Below, piece by piece: positions 38,122-50,657 of a stretch of DNA of 64,000 nucleotides. The stretch is from an uncultured Pelagibacteraceae bacterium. GTDB lineage: Bacteria; Pseudomonadota; Alphaproteobacteria; Pelagibacterales; Pelagibacteraceae. Positions within the stretch are counted from its first letter, which is position 1, and the number at the start of each line of letters is the position of its first letter. Made by a program: the position numbers and the translations under genes. The notes beneath the pieces were generated by a model. The model did no database searches. It worked only from the letters and a program-made list of their open reading frames with translations, and was not told where the DNA came from. The stretch is taken from positions 182,316-246,315 of the forward strand of contig CABYDS010000001.1 of NCBI GenBank assembly GCA_902517745.1, in the 5' to 3' direction.

Positions 38122-38204
38122 TCAAATAAATGAATAAAATAGAGCCTTAAAATGTGACCTATCTGCTCTTTTAGTTGATCTAAAAGGTGCTATATAGACT
38201 CATC

Positions 38205-38573
38205 ATGCTTGCGGAATTTTTAAAAGATTATTTACCAATAATTGTATTTTTACTAGTTGCACTTGTATTAAGTGTAGCATTTGTGGCGATCAATTATTTA
38301 GCATCTCCAAAAAATCCTGATCCAGAAAAATTATCAGCATATGAGTGTGGTTTTGAACCATTTAATGACTCTAGAATGGAATTTGATGTTAGATTTTATC
38401 TTGTTGCAATATTATTTATTATTTTTGATTTAGAAATCGCTTTTCTATTCCCTTGGGCAATATCTCTAGGCAAAATTGGAATATTCGGATTTACTTCAAT
38501 GATGATCTTCTTATTTATTCTTACTATTGGGTTTATTTATGAATGGAAAAAAGGAGCATTAGACTGGGAATAA
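38205..38573 (+). CDS. nuoA: NADH-quinone oxidoreductase subunit A; track start 38187 (GTG) possible but ATG 38205 preferred
   Basis: [53 protein letters not shown]. Confidence 0.93.
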   Translation: MLAEFLKDYLPIIVFLLVALVLSVAFVAINYLASPKNPDPEKLSAYECGFEPFNDSRMEFDVRFYLVAILFIIFDLEIAFLFPWAISLGKIGIFGFTSMMIFLFILTIGFIYEWKKGALDWE

Positions 38574-38574
38574 A

Positions 38575-39096
38575 ATGAATTTAGAAGAAAGAAAAAAAAA
38601 TATTCCGGAAGAATTTAAACAATTAGCACAAGATTTTAGTGATAATGGTTTTATAACAACATCATTGGATAATCTTGTTAACTGGGCTAGAACTGGATCA
38701 TTACATTGGATGACTTTTGGTCTTGCATGTTGTGCAGTCGAAATGATGCAAACTTCAATGCCAAGATATGATTTAGAAAGATTTGGTGCTGCCCCTAGAG
38801 CTTCACCTAGACAATCAGATGTTATGATTGTTGCGGGAACTCTTACAAATAAAATGGCTCCAGCACTAAGAAAAGTTTATGACCAAATGCCAGAACCAAG
38901 ATATGTAATTTCCATGGGAAGTTGTGCAAATGGTGGCGGATATTATCATTACTCTTATTCTGTAGTAAGAGGATGTGATCGTATTGTACCGGTTGATGTA
39001 TATGTCCCCGGGTGCCCTCCTTCTGCTGAAGCACTTCTATATGGAATAATGCAACTTCAAAAGAAAATCAGGAACAAAGGTTCTCTGGAAAGATAA
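38575..39096 (+). CDS. nuoB: NADH-quinone oxidoreductase subunit B
   Basis: [55 protein letters not shown]. Confidence 0.98.
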   Translation: MNLEERKKNIPEEFKQLAQDFSDNGFITTSLDNLVNWARTGSLHWMTFGLACCAVEMMQTSMPRYDLERFGAAPRASPRQSDVMIVAGTLTNKMAPALRKVYDQMPEPRYVISMGSCANGGGYYHYSYSVVRGCDRIVPVDVYVPGCPPSAEALLYGIMQLQKKIRNKGSLER

Positions 39097-39099
39097 AAA

Positions 39100-39690
39100 A
39101 TGCAAAACATCCAGGATTTAGAAAAAATTTTGAATTCAGAACTAAATACTAAAATAAAAAGTTCTTTAATCAAACATAATCAAATTTACTTAAAAATTGA
39201 TGAAACGGACTTAACAGAAGTTATTTTATTCTTAAAAACAAATTCAAAAACTAAATTTAGACAACTGATAGATATCACAGCTGTAGATTTTCCTGAAAAT
39301 GAAATTAGATTTAAATTAGTTTATTTATTATTAAGCCACGAATTTAACCAAAGAATTATCATAGAGATATATGTGAAAGAAAAAGAAATTGTTGGTTCAA
39401 TAACATCTATATTTCCTGCTGCAAATTGGATGGAAAGAGAAGTATTTGACATGTATGGAATTGATTTTAAAGATCATCCGGACTTGAGAAGAATACTTAC
39501 AGATTATGGTTTTGAAGGACATCCATTAAGGAAAGATTTTCCTTTAACAGGTCATAATGAAGTTAGATACAGTCATGAAACAAAAAAAGTTATTTATGAA
39601 CCAGTAAAATTAGAGCAAAATTATAGAAACTTTGATTATGAAAGTCCCTGGGAAGGAACCAAGTATATAAAAGAACAAACTAAAGAATAA
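39100..39690 (+). CDS. nuoC: NADH-quinone oxidoreductase subunit C
   Basis: [45 protein letters not shown]. Confidence 0.98.
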   Translation: MQNIQDLEKILNSELNTKIKSSLIKHNQIYLKIDETDLTEVILFLKTNSKTKFRQLIDITAVDFPENEIRFKLVYLLLSHEFNQRIIIEIYVKEKEIVGSITSIFPAANWMEREVFDMYGIDFKDHPDLRRILTDYGFEGHPLRKDFPLTGHNEVRYSHETKKVIYEPVKLEQNYRNFDYESPWEGTKYIKEQTKE

Positions 39691-40865
39691 TGGCAAAAGA
39701 AACTAAAACTTTGAATTTAAATTTTGGACCTCAACATCCAGCAGCTCATGGAGTTTTGCGATTAATATTGCAGTTAGATGGCGAAGTTGTTGAAAAAGCA
39801 GATCCACACATTGGTTTATTGCATAGAGGGACAGAAAAATTAATTGAAAATAAAACTTATACCCAAGCTGTTCCGTATTTTGATCGACTAGATTATGTCG
39901 CACCAATGAACCAAGAACACGCTTTTGCTTTAGCAATTGAAAAAATTCTAAAAATAGAAGTTCCAATAAGAGCTCAATACATAAGAGTAATGTTTTGTGA
40001 GATTGGAAGAATACTTAGTCATATTTTAAATGTCACAACGCAAGCAATGGATGTTGGTGCATTAACTCCTACTTTATGGGGATTTGAAGAAAGAGAAATA
40101 TTAATGGGTTTTTATGAAAAAGTTTCTGGTTCTAGATTGCATGCCAATTATTTTAGAGCCGGAGGAGTACATCAAGACCTGCCAAAAGGATTAGATAAAG
40201 AGATAGGAAAATTTTGTGAAAGATTTCCAAAAATAATAAATGATTTAGAATTACTTTTAACCGATAACCGAATATTTAAGCAAAGGAACGTTGATATAGG
40301 AGTAGTATCAAAACAAGATGCTCTCGATTATTCTTTTTCTGGTGTTATGTTGAGAGGATCTGGCGTTCCCTGGGATTTAAGAAAATCCCAGCCTTACGAT
40401 TGTTATGAACAATTCGAATTCAAAATTCCAGTAGGAAAAAATGGTGATTGTTACGACAGATACCTGTGCAGAATTGAAGAAATGAAAGAAAGTGTAAATA
40501 TAATAAATCAATGCTTGGCAAATTTACCTGTAGGACCAATTAAAACTGATGATGGAAAAATCAGCCCACCACCAAAAAAAGAAATAAAACAATCTATGGA
40601 AGCATTGATCCATCATTTCAAGTTATATACCGAAGGTTATAGAGTTGATAAAGATGAAATATATACAGCTGTAGAGGCTCCCAAAGGAGAATTTGGTGTT
40701 TACTTAATTTCTGATGGTTCAAGCAAACCTTACAAATGCAAAATTAGAGCTCCAGGATTTTCTCATTTGCAAGCAATGGATTACTTAATTAAAGGTCATA
40801 TGTTGGCTGATGTTCCTGCAGTTTTAGGTTCAATGGATATTGTTTTTGGAGAGGTAGATAGATAA
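39690..40865 (+). CDS. nuoD: NADH-quinone oxidoreductase subunit D
   Basis: [31 protein letters not shown]-terminal [14 protein letters not shown]. Confidence 0.98.
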   Translation: MAKETKTLNLNFGPQHPAAHGVLRLILQLDGEVVEKADPHIGLLHRGTEKLIENKTYTQAVPYFDRLDYVAPMNQEHAFALAIEKILKIEVPIRAQYIRVMFCEIGRILSHILNVTTQAMDVGALTPTLWGFEEREILMGFYEKVSGSRLHANYFRAGGVHQDLPKGLDKEIGKFCERFPKIINDLELLLTDNRIFKQRNVDIGVVSKQDALDYSFSGVMLRGSGVPWDLRKSQPYDCYEQFEFKIPVGKNGDCYDRYLCRIEEMKESVNIINQCLANLPVGPIKTDDGKISPPPKKEIKQSMEALIHHFKLYTEGYRVDKDEIYTAVEAPKGEFGVYLISDGSSKPYKCKIRAPGFSHLQAMDYLIKGHMLADVPAVLGSMDIVFGEVDR

Positions 40866-41473
40866 TGGCTGTTAAAAAAATATCAAAAGTTCAACCTGAA
40901 AGATTTGAGTTTAATAAAAAAAACAAAGAAACCGCTGATAGTGTTATTAAAAATTATCCTTCTGGAAAACAGCAAAGTGCAGTTATGGCTTTATTGTACT
41001 TAGCACAAAAACAAAATGATAATTGGATACCCTTAAGTGCAATGAAATACATAGCAAAGTATTTAGACATGCCATATATAAAAGTATATGAGGTGGCTAC
41101 ATTTTATAGCATGTATAATTTAACTCCAGTTGGCAAATATTTCTTTCAAGTATGTACTACAACCCCATGTATGTTAAGGGGTGCGTATAATTTAGTAGAT
41201 GTTTGTAAACGAAAAATTTCTGACGAAGAAAATCGTTTGTCAGAGGATGGAAAAACTTCTTGGTTAGAAGTAGAATGTTTAGGTGCTTGCGTGAATGCTC
41301 CAATGCTTCAATTAAATGAGGACTATTATGAGGATTTAGATCCAATAAAACTTGAGCAAATAATAGATAAAATAAGTAATGATGAAGTTCCTCAACCAGG
41401 ATCCTATAGAGGCAGATTAAGTTCTGAACCAGAGAATACTAGAAAAACATTAATAGGTAATAAAAATGCTTGA
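40865..41473 (+). CDS. nuoE: NADH-quinone oxidoreductase subunit E
   Basis: 2Fe-2S motif [26 protein letters not shown]. Confidence 0.97.
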   Translation: MAVKKISKVQPERFEFNKKNKETADSVIKNYPSGKQQSAVMALLYLAQKQNDNWIPLSAMKYIAKYLDMPYIKVYEVATFYSMYNLTPVGKYFFQVCTTTPCMLRGAYNLVDVCKRKISDEENRLSEDGKTSWLEVECLGACVNAPMLQLNEDYYEDLDPIKLEQIIDKISNDEVPQPGSYRGRLSSEPENTRKTLIGNKNA

Positions 41474-42797
41474 AGATAAAGATAGGATTTTTCAAAATTT
41501 ATACAATGATTTTGGTGTTGATTTAACATCTGCAAAACAGAGAGGAGACTGGAAGGATACAAAAGAAATTTGTGGCAAAGGAAGAGAATGGATAATTAAT
41601 GAAATTAAAGCATCAGAACTTAGAGGAAGAGGAGGAGCTGGATTTCCTACAGGATTGAAATGGTCTTTTGCTCCAAAAGAAATTGGATCAAGACCACATT
41701 ATTTAGTAATTAATGCCGATGAGTCAGAACCTGGCACATGCAAAGATAGAGATATTCTGAGATTTGAACCACACAAATTAATAGAAGGCTGTTTAATTGC
41801 ATCTTATGCAGTTAATGCACACAAGTGCTATATTTATATTAGAGGGGAATATTTTAACGAAGGACAAAAACTTCAAATAGCTATCGATGAAGCTTACAAA
41901 GATGGTCTCTTAGGAAAAAATTCTGCAGGGACCGATTGGGAATTAGATATTTATATTCATTATGGTGCTGGGGCTTATATCTGTGGTGAGGAAACTGCCT
42001 TACTTGAGAGTATTGAAGGAAAAAAAGGACAACCAAGATTAAAACCTCCATTTCCAGCTTTAATAGGTCTTTATGGTTGCCCGACAATAATAAACAATGT
42101 TGAAACAATTTCAGTGGTACCAACTATACTTAGGAGAGGTGGAAAATGGTTTTCATCACTGGGTAGACCAAAAAATACTGGTTCTAAAATATATTGTATT
42201 TCAGGAAATGTAAATAATCCCTGCAACGTAGAAGAAGAAATGGGAATTCCATTAAAAGAATTAATTGAAAAACATGCAGGTGGAGTAATAGGTGGATGGG
42301 ATAATCTAAAAGCAGTTATACCTGGTGGTTCATCAATGCCATTACTGCCAAAAGAAACATGTGAAACAATAAAAATGGACTTTGATGCATGTGTTGAGAA
42401 TAAAACTGGTTTAGGAACAGCTGGTATTGTTGTTATAAATAAAGATCAAGACATTATTAAGTGTATGGCTAGAATAGCAAGATTTTATAAACACGAGAGT
42501 TGTGGTCAATGTACACCATGCAGAGAAGGTTCTGGTTGGATGTGGAGAATGTTAGAGAGAATGGCCAAAGGAGAAGCCACAAGAGATGAAGTAGATATGT
42601 TATTAGATGTAACAAAACAAATTGAAGGTCATACCATTTGCGCTTTTGGAGAAGGATCTTCATGGCCTGTTCAAGGATTGATCAGAAATTTTAAAGATGA
42701 AATAATTGAAAGAAATAAGTTTGATCCAATAGTGAAAAAGCAAAAAGATATACCGTATTTAGTTGATCAACATTTATTAGAAAAAGAAAATGCTTAA
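41466..42797 (+). CDS. nuoF: NADH-quinone oxidoreductase subunit F
   Basis: [54 protein letters not shown]. Confidence 0.98.
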   Translation: MLEDKDRIFQNLYNDFGVDLTSAKQRGDWKDTKEICGKGREWIINEIKASELRGRGGAGFPTGLKWSFAPKEIGSRPHYLVINADESEPGTCKDRDILRFEPHKLIEGCLIASYAVNAHKCYIYIRGEYFNEGQKLQIAIDEAYKDGLLGKNSAGTDWELDIYIHYGAGAYICGEETALLESIEGKKGQPRLKPPFPALIGLYGCPTIINNVETISVVPTILRRGGKWFSSLGRPKNTGSKIYCISGNVNNPCNVEEEMGIPLKELIEKHAGGVIGGWDNLKAVIPGGSSMPLLPKETCETIKMDFDACVENKTGLGTAGIVVINKDQDIIKCMARIARFYKHESCGQCTPCREGSGWMWRMLERMAKGEATRDEVDMLLDVTKQIEGHTICAFGEGSSWPVQGLIRNFKDEIIERNKFDPIVKKQKDIPYLVDQHLLEKENA

Positions 42798-44820
42798 ACT
42801 TAAAGTAAATGATATTGATGTTGAGGTAGAAGAAGGAACTACAGTATTGCAAGCTTGCGAACAAGCGGGAGCAGAGATACCAAGGTTCTGTTATCACGAA
42901 AAATTGTCTATAGCTGGGAATTGTAGAATGTGTTTAGTTGAAATGGAAAAATCTCCTAAGCCAATAGCATCTTGCGCGATGCCTGCTGCAGAGGGGATGG
43001 TGCTTAGAACTAACACCGAAAAAGTGAAAAAAGCAAGAAAAGGTGTAATGGAATTTTTACTAGCAAACCATCCACTAGATTGTCCAGTATGTGATCAAGG
43101 TGGCGAATGTGATTTACAAGATCAATCTATGTATTATGGAATTGATAAATCAAGATTTAAAGAAAATAAAAGATATGTACCTGAAAAATATATGGGTCCA
43201 CTAATTAAAACTCAAATGACAAGATGCATTCATTGCACAAGATGTATAAGATTTGCAACTGAAGTTGCTGGAGTACCAGAACTTGGAGCAATTGGGAGAG
43301 GTGAGAATATGCAAATCACCACTTATTTAGAAAAGGCAATGGAATCTGAACTCTCAGCTAATGTTATTGATTTATGTCCTGTCGGAGCACTTACATCAAA
43401 ACCTTATGTCTTCGAAGCTAGACCATGGGAACTAAAAAAAACTGAGACAATTGATGTGATGGATGCTGTTGGATCAAATATAAGAGTAGATACATACGGA
43501 TGGGAAGTTAAAAGAGTTCTTCCAAGAATTAACGAGGAAATAAATGAAGAATGGATATCTGATAAGACTAGATATGCATGTGACGGCTTAAAAAATCAGA
43601 GATTAGATACTCCTTATGTAAAGATTAATAATAAATTAAAGCCATCAAGCTGGGACGAAGCTTTTAAAGCTGTATCTGAAAGAATTGCAAAAACAAAGTC
43701 TGAAAAAATTGCTGGATTTATTGGTGATATGACAAATATGGAAACTACATATGCAGCAAAAGATTTTTTTGAAAAAACGATCAAGTCTGAAAATTTGGAA
43801 TCTAGATATGAAAAATTATATATTAATACAAAGGTAAGAAGTAATTATCTATTTAACAGTTCAATTGAAGGAATAGAAAAAAGCGATTTAATAATTCTAA
43901 TAGGTACAAATCCAAGATTTGAAGCAACAATATTAAACTCACGAATAAGAAAAAATTATTTAAAAAATAAGATAGAAATTATATCTCTAGGTGATGTTGG
44001 TGATTTAACTTACCCTTACCAAGTTATATCGAATAATACCGAGACTATAAAAGATATTATTGATAATAAGCATGAAATTTCTGAAAAAATTAAAAAATCG
44101 AAATATCCAAGTATAATTTTTGGACAATCAGTTCTAAAACTTAAGTCGGCACCTTATATTTTTGAAGAATTCAAAAATTATCTATTAGAAAATGATAAAA
44201 TTACCGATGATTGGAATGCATTAAATATATTATCAAAAAATTCATCCACAGTAGGCTCATATGACTTAAATGTATTGTCAAAAAATTCTAGCTACGAAAT
44301 ATTGGATAAATTAGAAAACAACGAATTTGAAATTTTAATTTTATTTGGTCAAGATAATTTAAATTTTGAGAAAAAAAATGAATTTATAATATATATAGGT
44401 AGTCACGGTGATAAAGGTGCAAGTATTGCTGATGTAATTTTGCCTGGTGCTACTTACACAGAACAAGATGGTTATTTTACAAACTTAGAAGGAAAATTAC
44501 AAAAAGCCTACAAGGCATCATATCCACCAGGTGAAGCGAAAGAGGATTGGCAAATAATAAATGAATTGTCCTCATTCATTAAAAGAAAAAATTTATATAA
44601 AGATAAAAATCAACTTATCGATTCATTAACAAATTATTTAAATCTTAATAATAAAAATGAAACTGATTTTAAAGTGCCTGAATATAACTTTAAATCAGAA
44701 AAAATTATTTCTGAAGAGATTGATTATTATCACTCAAATGTAATAGCAAGAGCATCAAAAACAATGTCAGAATGTAAAAATATTAGAATGAGTTTACCAA
44801 AAACCGGAACCGATAATTAA
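42790..44820 (+). CDS. nuoG: NADH-quinone oxidoreductase subunit G
   Basis: N-terminal 2Fe-2S ferredoxin domain, [32 protein letters not shown]. Confidence 0.96.
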   Translation: MLKLKVNDIDVEVEEGTTVLQACEQAGAEIPRFCYHEKLSIAGNCRMCLVEMEKSPKPIASCAMPAAEGMVLRTNTEKVKKARKGVMEFLLANHPLDCPVCDQGGECDLQDQSMYYGIDKSRFKENKRYVPEKYMGPLIKTQMTRCIHCTRCIRFATEVAGVPELGAIGRGENMQITTYLEKAMESELSANVIDLCPVGALTSKPYVFEARPWELKKTETIDVMDAVGSNIRVDTYGWEVKRVLPRINEEINEEWISDKTRYACDGLKNQRLDTPYVKINNKLKPSSWDEAFKAVSERIAKTKSEKIAGFIGDMTNMETTYAAKDFFEKTIKSENLESRYEKLYINTKVRSNYLFNSSIEGIEKSDLIILIGTNPRFEATILNSRIRKNYLKNKIEIISLGDVGDLTYPYQVISNNTETIKDIIDNKHEISEKIKKSKYPSIIFGQSVLKLKSAPYIFEEFKNYLLENDKITDDWNALNILSKNSSTVGSYDLNVLSKNSSYEILDKLENNEFEILILFGQDNLNFEKKNEFIIYIGSHGDKGASIADVILPGATYTEQDGYFTNLEGKLQKAYKASYPPGEAKEDWQIINELSSFIKRKNLYKDKNQLIDSLTNYLNLNNKNETDFKVPEYNFKSEKIISEEIDYYHSNVIARASKTMSECKNIRMSLPKTGTDN

Positions 44821-45818
44821 TGGCTGAACTATTTATATTTTTTGAACAAATTTATAGAATTCTTTTTCTATTGATCCCTGTTTTAGTATCTGTTGCAATG
44901 ATCGTTTGGTTAGATAGAAGAGTATGGGCATTTGTTCAAAAAAGAAGAGGTCCTAACGTTGTTGGTCCATTTGGATTATTTCAAACATTAGCTGACGCAT
45001 TAAAATACATTTTTAAAGAAATAATCATACCAGCAAGCTCAAATAAAGTTATATTTATATTAGCCCCAATAGTTACAATGACTTTGGCTTTAATTGCTTG
45101 GGCGGTAATTCCTTTTAGTGAAACTTTTGTACTAGCAGATATCAATGTCGGTATTTTATATCTTTTTGCAGTTTCATCTTTAGGTGTTTATGGAATAATT
45201 ATGGGTGGATGGGCATCTAATTCAAAGTATCCTTTTCTAGGAGCAATTAGATCAGCTGCTCAAATGGTATCTTATGAAGTTTCAATAGGTGTAATAATTA
45301 TAAATGTATTACTTTGTGTAGGTTCATTAAATCTAAGTGACATCGTTTTAGCTCAAAAAGATTTGTGGTTTGTAATACCTCTATTCCCAATGTTTATAAT
45401 ATTTTTTATTTCAGCCTTAGCAGAAACTAACAGACCACCTTTTGATTTGCCAGAAGCTGAAGCAGAGTTAGTTGCAGGTTACCAGACAGAATACTCTGGA
45501 ATGATGTATGCAATGTTTTGGTTAGGGGAGTATGCCAACATTTTACTTATGTGTGCAATGGGATCCATTTTATTTCTTGGTGGCTGGTTATCTCCTATAG
45601 ATTTATTTCCATTTAATGTTATTCCGGCTCCAATATGGTTAATTTTAAAAATACTCTTTTTATTTATCTTATTTGCTCTGATAAAAGCAATAGTACCTAG
45701 ATACAGGTATGATCAATTAATGAAACTTGGATGGAAAATTTTTCTACCATTTTCATTAATTTATGTAGTATTAACTGCAAGTTTTTTAATGTATTTTGAT
45801 TTATTACCGGGTAATTAG
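44820..45818 (+). CDS. nuoH: NADH-quinone oxidoreductase subunit H
   Basis: [54 protein letters not shown]. Confidence 0.98.
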   Translation: MAELFIFFEQIYRILFLLIPVLVSVAMIVWLDRRVWAFVQKRRGPNVVGPFGLFQTLADALKYIFKEIIIPASSNKVIFILAPIVTMTLALIAWAVIPFSETFVLADINVGILYLFAVSSLGVYGIIMGGWASNSKYPFLGAIRSAAQMVSYEVSIGVIIINVLLCVGSLNLSDIVLAQKDLWFVIPLFPMFIIFFISALAETNRPPFDLPEAEAELVAGYQTEYSGMMYAMFWLGEYANILLMCAMGSILFLGGWLSPIDLFPFNVIPAPIWLILKILFLFILFALIKAIVPRYRYDQLMKLGWKIFLPFSLIYVVLTASFLMYFDLLPGN

Positions 45819-45819
45819 A

Positions 45820-46305
45820 ATGAGCTTGATAAGATTTTTCAAAACAATTTTTATGATTGATTTTTTAACAGGATTAATCATGGCAATAAAAGAGATATTT
45901 AAACCAAAAAAAACAATTAATTATCCATTTGAAAAAGGTTCAATTAGTCCTAGAGCAAGAGGAGAACATGCGCTAAGAAGATATCCAAATGGTGAGGAGA
46001 GATGTATAGCTTGTAAACTATGTGAAGCTGTTTGTCCTGCTCAGGCTATAACAATAGAGTCTAGCGAGAGAGAAGATGGAAGTAGAAAAACTACTCGTTA
46101 TGATATTGATATGTTAAAATGTATTTATTGTGGTTTGTGTGAACAATCTTGTCCAGTTGATGCGATTGTGCAAGGTCCAAATTTTGAATTTGCTACAGAA
46201 ACAAGAGAAGAACTTTACTATAACAAAGAAAAGTTGTTAGAGAATGGAGATAGATGGGAGAATATTTTAGCAGCAAATATTAATGCTGATAGCTCCCACA
46301 GATAA
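45820..46305 (+). CDS. nuoI: NADH-quinone oxidoreductase subunit I; start moved from 45796
   Basis: ATG 45820 ([11 protein letters not shown]) avoids a long nuoH overlap; two 4Fe-4S motifs [16 protein letters not shown] and [16 protein letters not shown]. Confidence 0.95.
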   Translation: MSLIRFFKTIFMIDFLTGLIMAIKEIFKPKKTINYPFEKGSISPRARGEHALRRYPNGEERCIACKLCEAVCPAQAITIESSEREDGSRKTTRYDIDMLKCIYCGLCEQSCPVDAIVQGPNFEFATETREELYYNKEKLLENGDRWENILAANINADSSHR

Positions 46306-46308
46306 TCA

Positions 46309-46941
46309 ATGATTGCTCACGCAATAGTCTTTTATATATTTTCACTGATTGCAATTGTCTCTGCAATTATGGTAACTGTTTCGAAAAATACAGTTAACTC
46401 AGTTTTTTTTTTAATATTGGACTTTATTAGTATTTCTTGCCTATTCATCATGATTGGTGCTGAATTTTTAGGAATGATAATGCTTATTGTGTACGTCGGA
46501 GCAGTGGCAGTATTATTTTTATTTGTGGTTATGATGTTAAATGTTGCTCAACAAAAAAATGAATGGTTTAATTCTAGTGGAAGAAGTTCCCATATTCCAG
46601 TTGGTCTATTAGTAAGTATAATTATATTTTTTGAATTAATTATTGTTATAGGTGGATGGAAATATAAACCAGATTTGTTAGATTCAATTGCGATTGAAAT
46701 AAATACTCACTTAACAAATACTCAATCTTTAGGAAGCGTTATATATACTGATTATATTCATTTGTTTCAATTATCTGGAATGGTTTTATTGGTAGCCATG
46801 ATCGGAGCAATTGTATTGACGTTCAGACAAAGATCTGGAGTAAAAAGACAAAGTTATTTCAAACAAATATCTAGAGATAGAAAAGATGGTATTGAATTAG
46901 TTGATGTTGAAAATAATAAAGGAGTTAAAATAGATGCTTAG
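46309..46941 (+). CDS. nuoJ: NADH-quinone oxidoreductase subunit J
   Basis: [27 protein letters not shown]. Confidence 0.97.
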   Translation: MIAHAIVFYIFSLIAIVSAIMVTVSKNTVNSVFFLILDFISISCLFIMIGAEFLGMIMLIVYVGAVAVLFLFVVMMLNVAQQKNEWFNSSGRSSHIPVGLLVSIIIFFELIIVIGGWKYKPDLLDSIAIEINTHLTNTQSLGSVIYTDYIHLFQLSGMVLLVAMIGAIVLTFRQRSGVKRQSYFKQISRDRKDGIELVDVENNKGVKIDA

Positions 46942-47245
46942 TATTGGTCTTGGACATTACTTAACTCTCGCTGCTATTATATTCACAATTGGTATTGTGG
47001 GTATTTTTCTAAATAGAAAAAATATTATTGTTATATTGATGAGTATTGAATTAATACTTTTAGCTGTAAATATAAATTTAGTATCTTTTTCTATTTTTAT
47101 TAACGATTTGAGTGGCCAGGTTTTCACATTATTCATATTAACAGTGGCTGCAGCTGAGGCCGCAATAGGACTTGCAATTATTGTAGTTTACTACAGAAAT
47201 TCTGGAACAATAAGAGTTGAAGAAATCGACAGATTGAAAGGGTAA
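46934..47245 (+). CDS. nuoK: NADH-quinone oxidoreductase subunit K
   Basis: [42 protein letters not shown]. Confidence 0.97.
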   Translation: MLSIGLGHYLTLAAIIFTIGIVGIFLNRKNIIVILMSIELILLAVNINLVSFSIFINDLSGQVFTLFILTVAAAEAAIGLAIIVVYYRNSGTIRVEEIDRLKG

Positions 47246-49159
47246 ATGGAATACTTAATATTATTTTTACCTTTGATAGGTTCAGTCATATCGGGTTTCT
47301 TTGGCAAAACCATTGGTGATAGATTATCGCAATTAATCACGTGTATTTTGGTTTCTATTTCGGCATTATTATCTTTGTTCATATTTTTTAAAGTTGTTTC
47401 ATTAGGATATGAGCATAATGCAATTATCGCAACTTGGATAAATTCAGGATCTTTAAATGTAAATTGGTCAATTAAAGTTGATGCTCTTTCTGCAGTAATG
47501 TTAGTTGTAGTTACTCTGGTTTCATCCTTAGTTCATATCTATTCTGTTGGTTACATGTCTCATGACCCACATAAACCAAGATTCATGTCCTATCTATCAT
47601 TATTTACATTCGCCATGTTAACCTTAGTAACATCAGATAATTTTTTGCAATTATTTTTCGGATGGGAAGGAGTTGGTCTTTGCTCGTACTTTTTAATTGG
47701 TTTTTGGTATAAAAAGGAAACTGCTAATGCTGCTGCTATTAAGGCTTTTATAGTAAATAGAGTAGGGGACTTTGGTTTTGCATTAGGTATTTTTTTAATA
47801 TTTTATATTTTTGGCACAGTAAATTACGATGAAGTTTTTCTTAAAATACCTGAAATTATAGATCAAAAAATAAATTTTCTATCTTTTGAATTTTATACAA
47901 TAGATTTAATTTGTTTATTACTTTTTATTGGAGCAATGGGAAAGTCAGCTCAATTTTTGCTTCATACATGGTTACCAGATGCTATGGAAGGTCCAACACC
48001 AGTATCCGCATTAATTCATGCAGCCACAATGGTAACTGCAGGAGTTTTTTTAGTAGTTAGATGTTCTCCAATTTATGAGTACTCAGAATTAGCTTTGTCT
48101 GTAATCACATTAGTTGGAATGACCACAGCTTTTTTTGCAGCTACAGTTGCATTAGTGCAAACAGATATTAAAAAAATTATCGCTTATTCAACATGTAGTC
48201 AATTGGGATACATGTTTTTTGCAGCAGGTGTAGGTGCATATAATGTTGCAATGTTTCATTTATTTACACATGCTTTTTTTAAAGCTTTACTTTTCCTAGG
48301 TTCTGGATCAGTAATTCATTCATTTAAAGATGAACAAGATGTTACTAAGATGGGGGGAGTATTTAAAAAATTACCCTACACTTATGCATTAATGGTTGTT
48401 GGTACTTTAGCTTTAACAGGATTTCCTTTCTTATCAGGTTTTTATTCTAAAGATGCAATAATTGAATTTGCTTATATAAGTGAAACAAAATTTGGAATTT
48501 ATGCTGCTGGTGTAGGTGTATTAACCGCTGTAATGACTTCTATATACTCATGGAGATTAATATTTAAAACTTTTCATGGAGATTACAAAAATAAAGATCT
48601 TAGTATTGATACAATGCACGAGTCTCCATTAAGTATGATGTTACCTTTGGTGTTATTAGCAGTTGGTGCTGTTTTTTCAGGATTTTTATTTAAAGAATTA
48701 TTTATAGGTCATGATACAATGTACAACTTTTGGGGAGAGTCTATAAAATTTCTAGAACCATTAGGAAAAGAACATCCTCCAACTTGGTTTTTGTTTTTAA
48801 CTCCTACATTAGTAGTTTTAACAATTCCATTGTCATATTATCTATTTGTTAAAAATACTAAAATTGTAAATGAAATAGTTTCCATTAACATGCCAGTTTA
48901 CATTTTTCTCCAAAAAAAATGGTATTTTGACGAATTGTATGATCAAATTTTTATTAAACCTTCAAAAAGTTTTGGAATATTTCTTTGGAAAAAAATTGAT
49001 GGATTAATAATCGATAAATTTGGACCAGATGGAATTTCAAATTTAGTAAAACTTTTTTCTTTTAAAGCAGTAAAGTTTCAATCAGGTTACATTTATCAGT
49101 ATGCCTTTATAATGCTCTTAGGTTTTTCAATTTTATTAACTTTATTAATAGTAAAATAA
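47246..49159 (+). CDS. nuoL: NADH-quinone oxidoreductase subunit L
   Basis: LLHTWLPDAMEGPTPVSALIHAATMVTAGVFLVVR, FFGWEGVGLCSYFLIGFW. Confidence 0.98.
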   Translation: MEYLILFLPLIGSVISGFFGKTIGDRLSQLITCILVSISALLSLFIFFKVVSLGYEHNAIIATWINSGSLNVNWSIKVDALSAVMLVVVTLVSSLVHIYSVGYMSHDPHKPRFMSYLSLFTFAMLTLVTSDNFLQLFFGWEGVGLCSYFLIGFWYKKETANAAAIKAFIVNRVGDFGFALGIFLIFYIFGTVNYDEVFLKIPEIIDQKINFLSFEFYTIDLICLLLFIGAMGKSAQFLLHTWLPDAMEGPTPVSALIHAATMVTAGVFLVVRCSPIYEYSELALSVITLVGMTTAFFAATVALVQTDIKKIIAYSTCSQLGYMFFAAGVGAYNVAMFHLFTHAFFKALLFLGSGSVIHSFKDEQDVTKMGGVFKKLPYTYALMVVGTLALTGFPFLSGFYSKDAIIEFAYISETKFGIYAAGVGVLTAVMTSIYSWRLIFKTFHGDYKNKDLSIDTMHESPLSMMLPLVLLAVGAVFSGFLFKELFIGHDTMYNFWGESIKFLEPLGKEHPPTWFLFLTPTLVVLTIPLSYYLFVKNTKIVNEIVSINMPVYIFLQKKWYFDELYDQIFIKPSKSFGIFLWKKIDGLIIDKFGPDGISNLVKLFSFKAVKFQSGYIYQYAFIMLLGFSILLTLLIVK

Positions 49160-49160
49160 T

Positions 49161-50657
49161 ATGAATTTCCCAATTCTATCATCACTAATTTTACTTCCAA
49201 CAATAGGAGCCTTATTTATTTTTTTTGTTAGATCGTCTAATTCTCAATATCAAAGTAGCAAATATGTTGCCCTTTTTATAACTTTAGCTAATTTTTTCTT
49301 ATCTTTATATTTATGGATTGTTTTTGATAAATCCATAGTTGACTTTCAGTTTGTTGAAGAAAGAGAATGGATTTCAGGATTTGTTAATTACAAAGTTGGA
49401 GTAGACGGGATATCAATTTTATTTATTTTACTTACAACATTCATTACTCCAATTTGTGTAATAACTGTAAATGCAACTATCAAAAATAGATTAAAAGATT
49501 TTTTAATAGCAATCTTGATACTTGAAACATTTATGATAGGTGTCTTTTGCTCGTTGGACTTAGTTGTATTTTATTTATTTTTTGAGGCTGGTCTTATTCC
49601 AATGTTTTTAATTATTGGTATATGGGGCGGAGAAAGAAGAGTTTATTCAGCATTTAAATTCTTTTTATATACTTTGCTAGGTTCAGTTTTAATGCTGGTT
49701 GCTATTATATCAATATATTGGATAACTGGTACAACTGATGTCATTAAGTTATATGAATTGGGTATCGACGCTAAGTACCAAAATTTATTATGGCTAGCAT
49801 TTTTTAGTTCCTTTGCTGTTAAAACACCAATGTGGCCAGTGCATACATGGTTACCAGATGCTCATGTAGAGGCACCAACTGCTGGTTCAGTTTTACTAGC
49901 TGCAATACTTTTAAAAATGGCTGGATATGGATTTATAAGGTTTTCTCTAGGTTTGTTTCCAGTTGCTTCATTATATTTTGTTCCTTTAGTTTACACACTT
50001 AGTTTGATAGCGATTATTTATACATCACTAGTAGCCTTAATGCAGGAAGATATGAAAAAACTAATAGCTTATTCGTCTGTAGCTCATATGGGATTTGTAA
50101 CACTAGGTATTTTCACAATGACACAGCAAGGAATAGAAGGAAGTATTTTCCAAATGATAAGTCATGGTTTGGTATCTGCAGCACTATTTTTATGTGTTGG
50201 AGTTGTTTACGATAGACTTCATACAAGACTTATAAATAGATATGGAGGCTTAGTTTCTATAATGCCAAAGTACGCAATAGTTTTTATGGTTTTTACTTTA
50301 GGAGCTCTTGGATTACCTGGAACAAGTGGTTTTATTGGCGAATTTTTAGTTTTAATGGGTGCATTTAAAAAGAATATACTTGTAGCAACGATTGCAAGTC
50401 TAGGAGTGATCTTGGGGGCGGCATATATGCTTTGGTTATATAAGAGAATAATCTTTGGAAAATTAATTAATGAAGATGTAAAAAAAATGGTTGATTTAAA
50501 AAGCTTTGAAATTGTTACATTATGGCTTTTAGTATTACCGATTATATTTTTTGGTTTTTATCCAGAACCTTTGATTAACTCTATAGAGGTATCAGTTGCA
50601 AACATGATAGATATGAATGATTTAGACAAGATTAATAAATTAGCATTAGGCGATTAA
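49161..50657 (+). CDS. nuoM: NADH-quinone oxidoreductase subunit M
   Basis: FFEAGLIPMFLIIGIWGG, HTWLPDAHVEAPTAGSVLLAAILLKMAGYG. Confidence 0.98.
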   Translation: MNFPILSSLILLPTIGALFIFFVRSSNSQYQSSKYVALFITLANFFLSLYLWIVFDKSIVDFQFVEEREWISGFVNYKVGVDGISILFILLTTFITPICVITVNATIKNRLKDFLIAILILETFMIGVFCSLDLVVFYLFFEAGLIPMFLIIGIWGGERRVYSAFKFFLYTLLGSVLMLVAIISIYWITGTTDVIKLYELGIDAKYQNLLWLAFFSSFAVKTPMWPVHTWLPDAHVEAPTAGSVLLAAILLKMAGYGFIRFSLGLFPVASLYFVPLVYTLSLIAIIYTSLVALMQEDMKKLIAYSSVAHMGFVTLGIFTMTQQGIEGSIFQMISHGLVSAALFLCVGVVYDRLHTRLINRYGGLVSIMPKYAIVFMVFTLGALGLPGTSGFIGEFLVLMGAFKKNILVATIASLGVILGAAYMLWLYKRIIFGKLINEDVKKMVDLKSFEIVTLWLLVLPIIFFGFYPEPLINSIEVSVANMIDMNDLDKINKLALGD

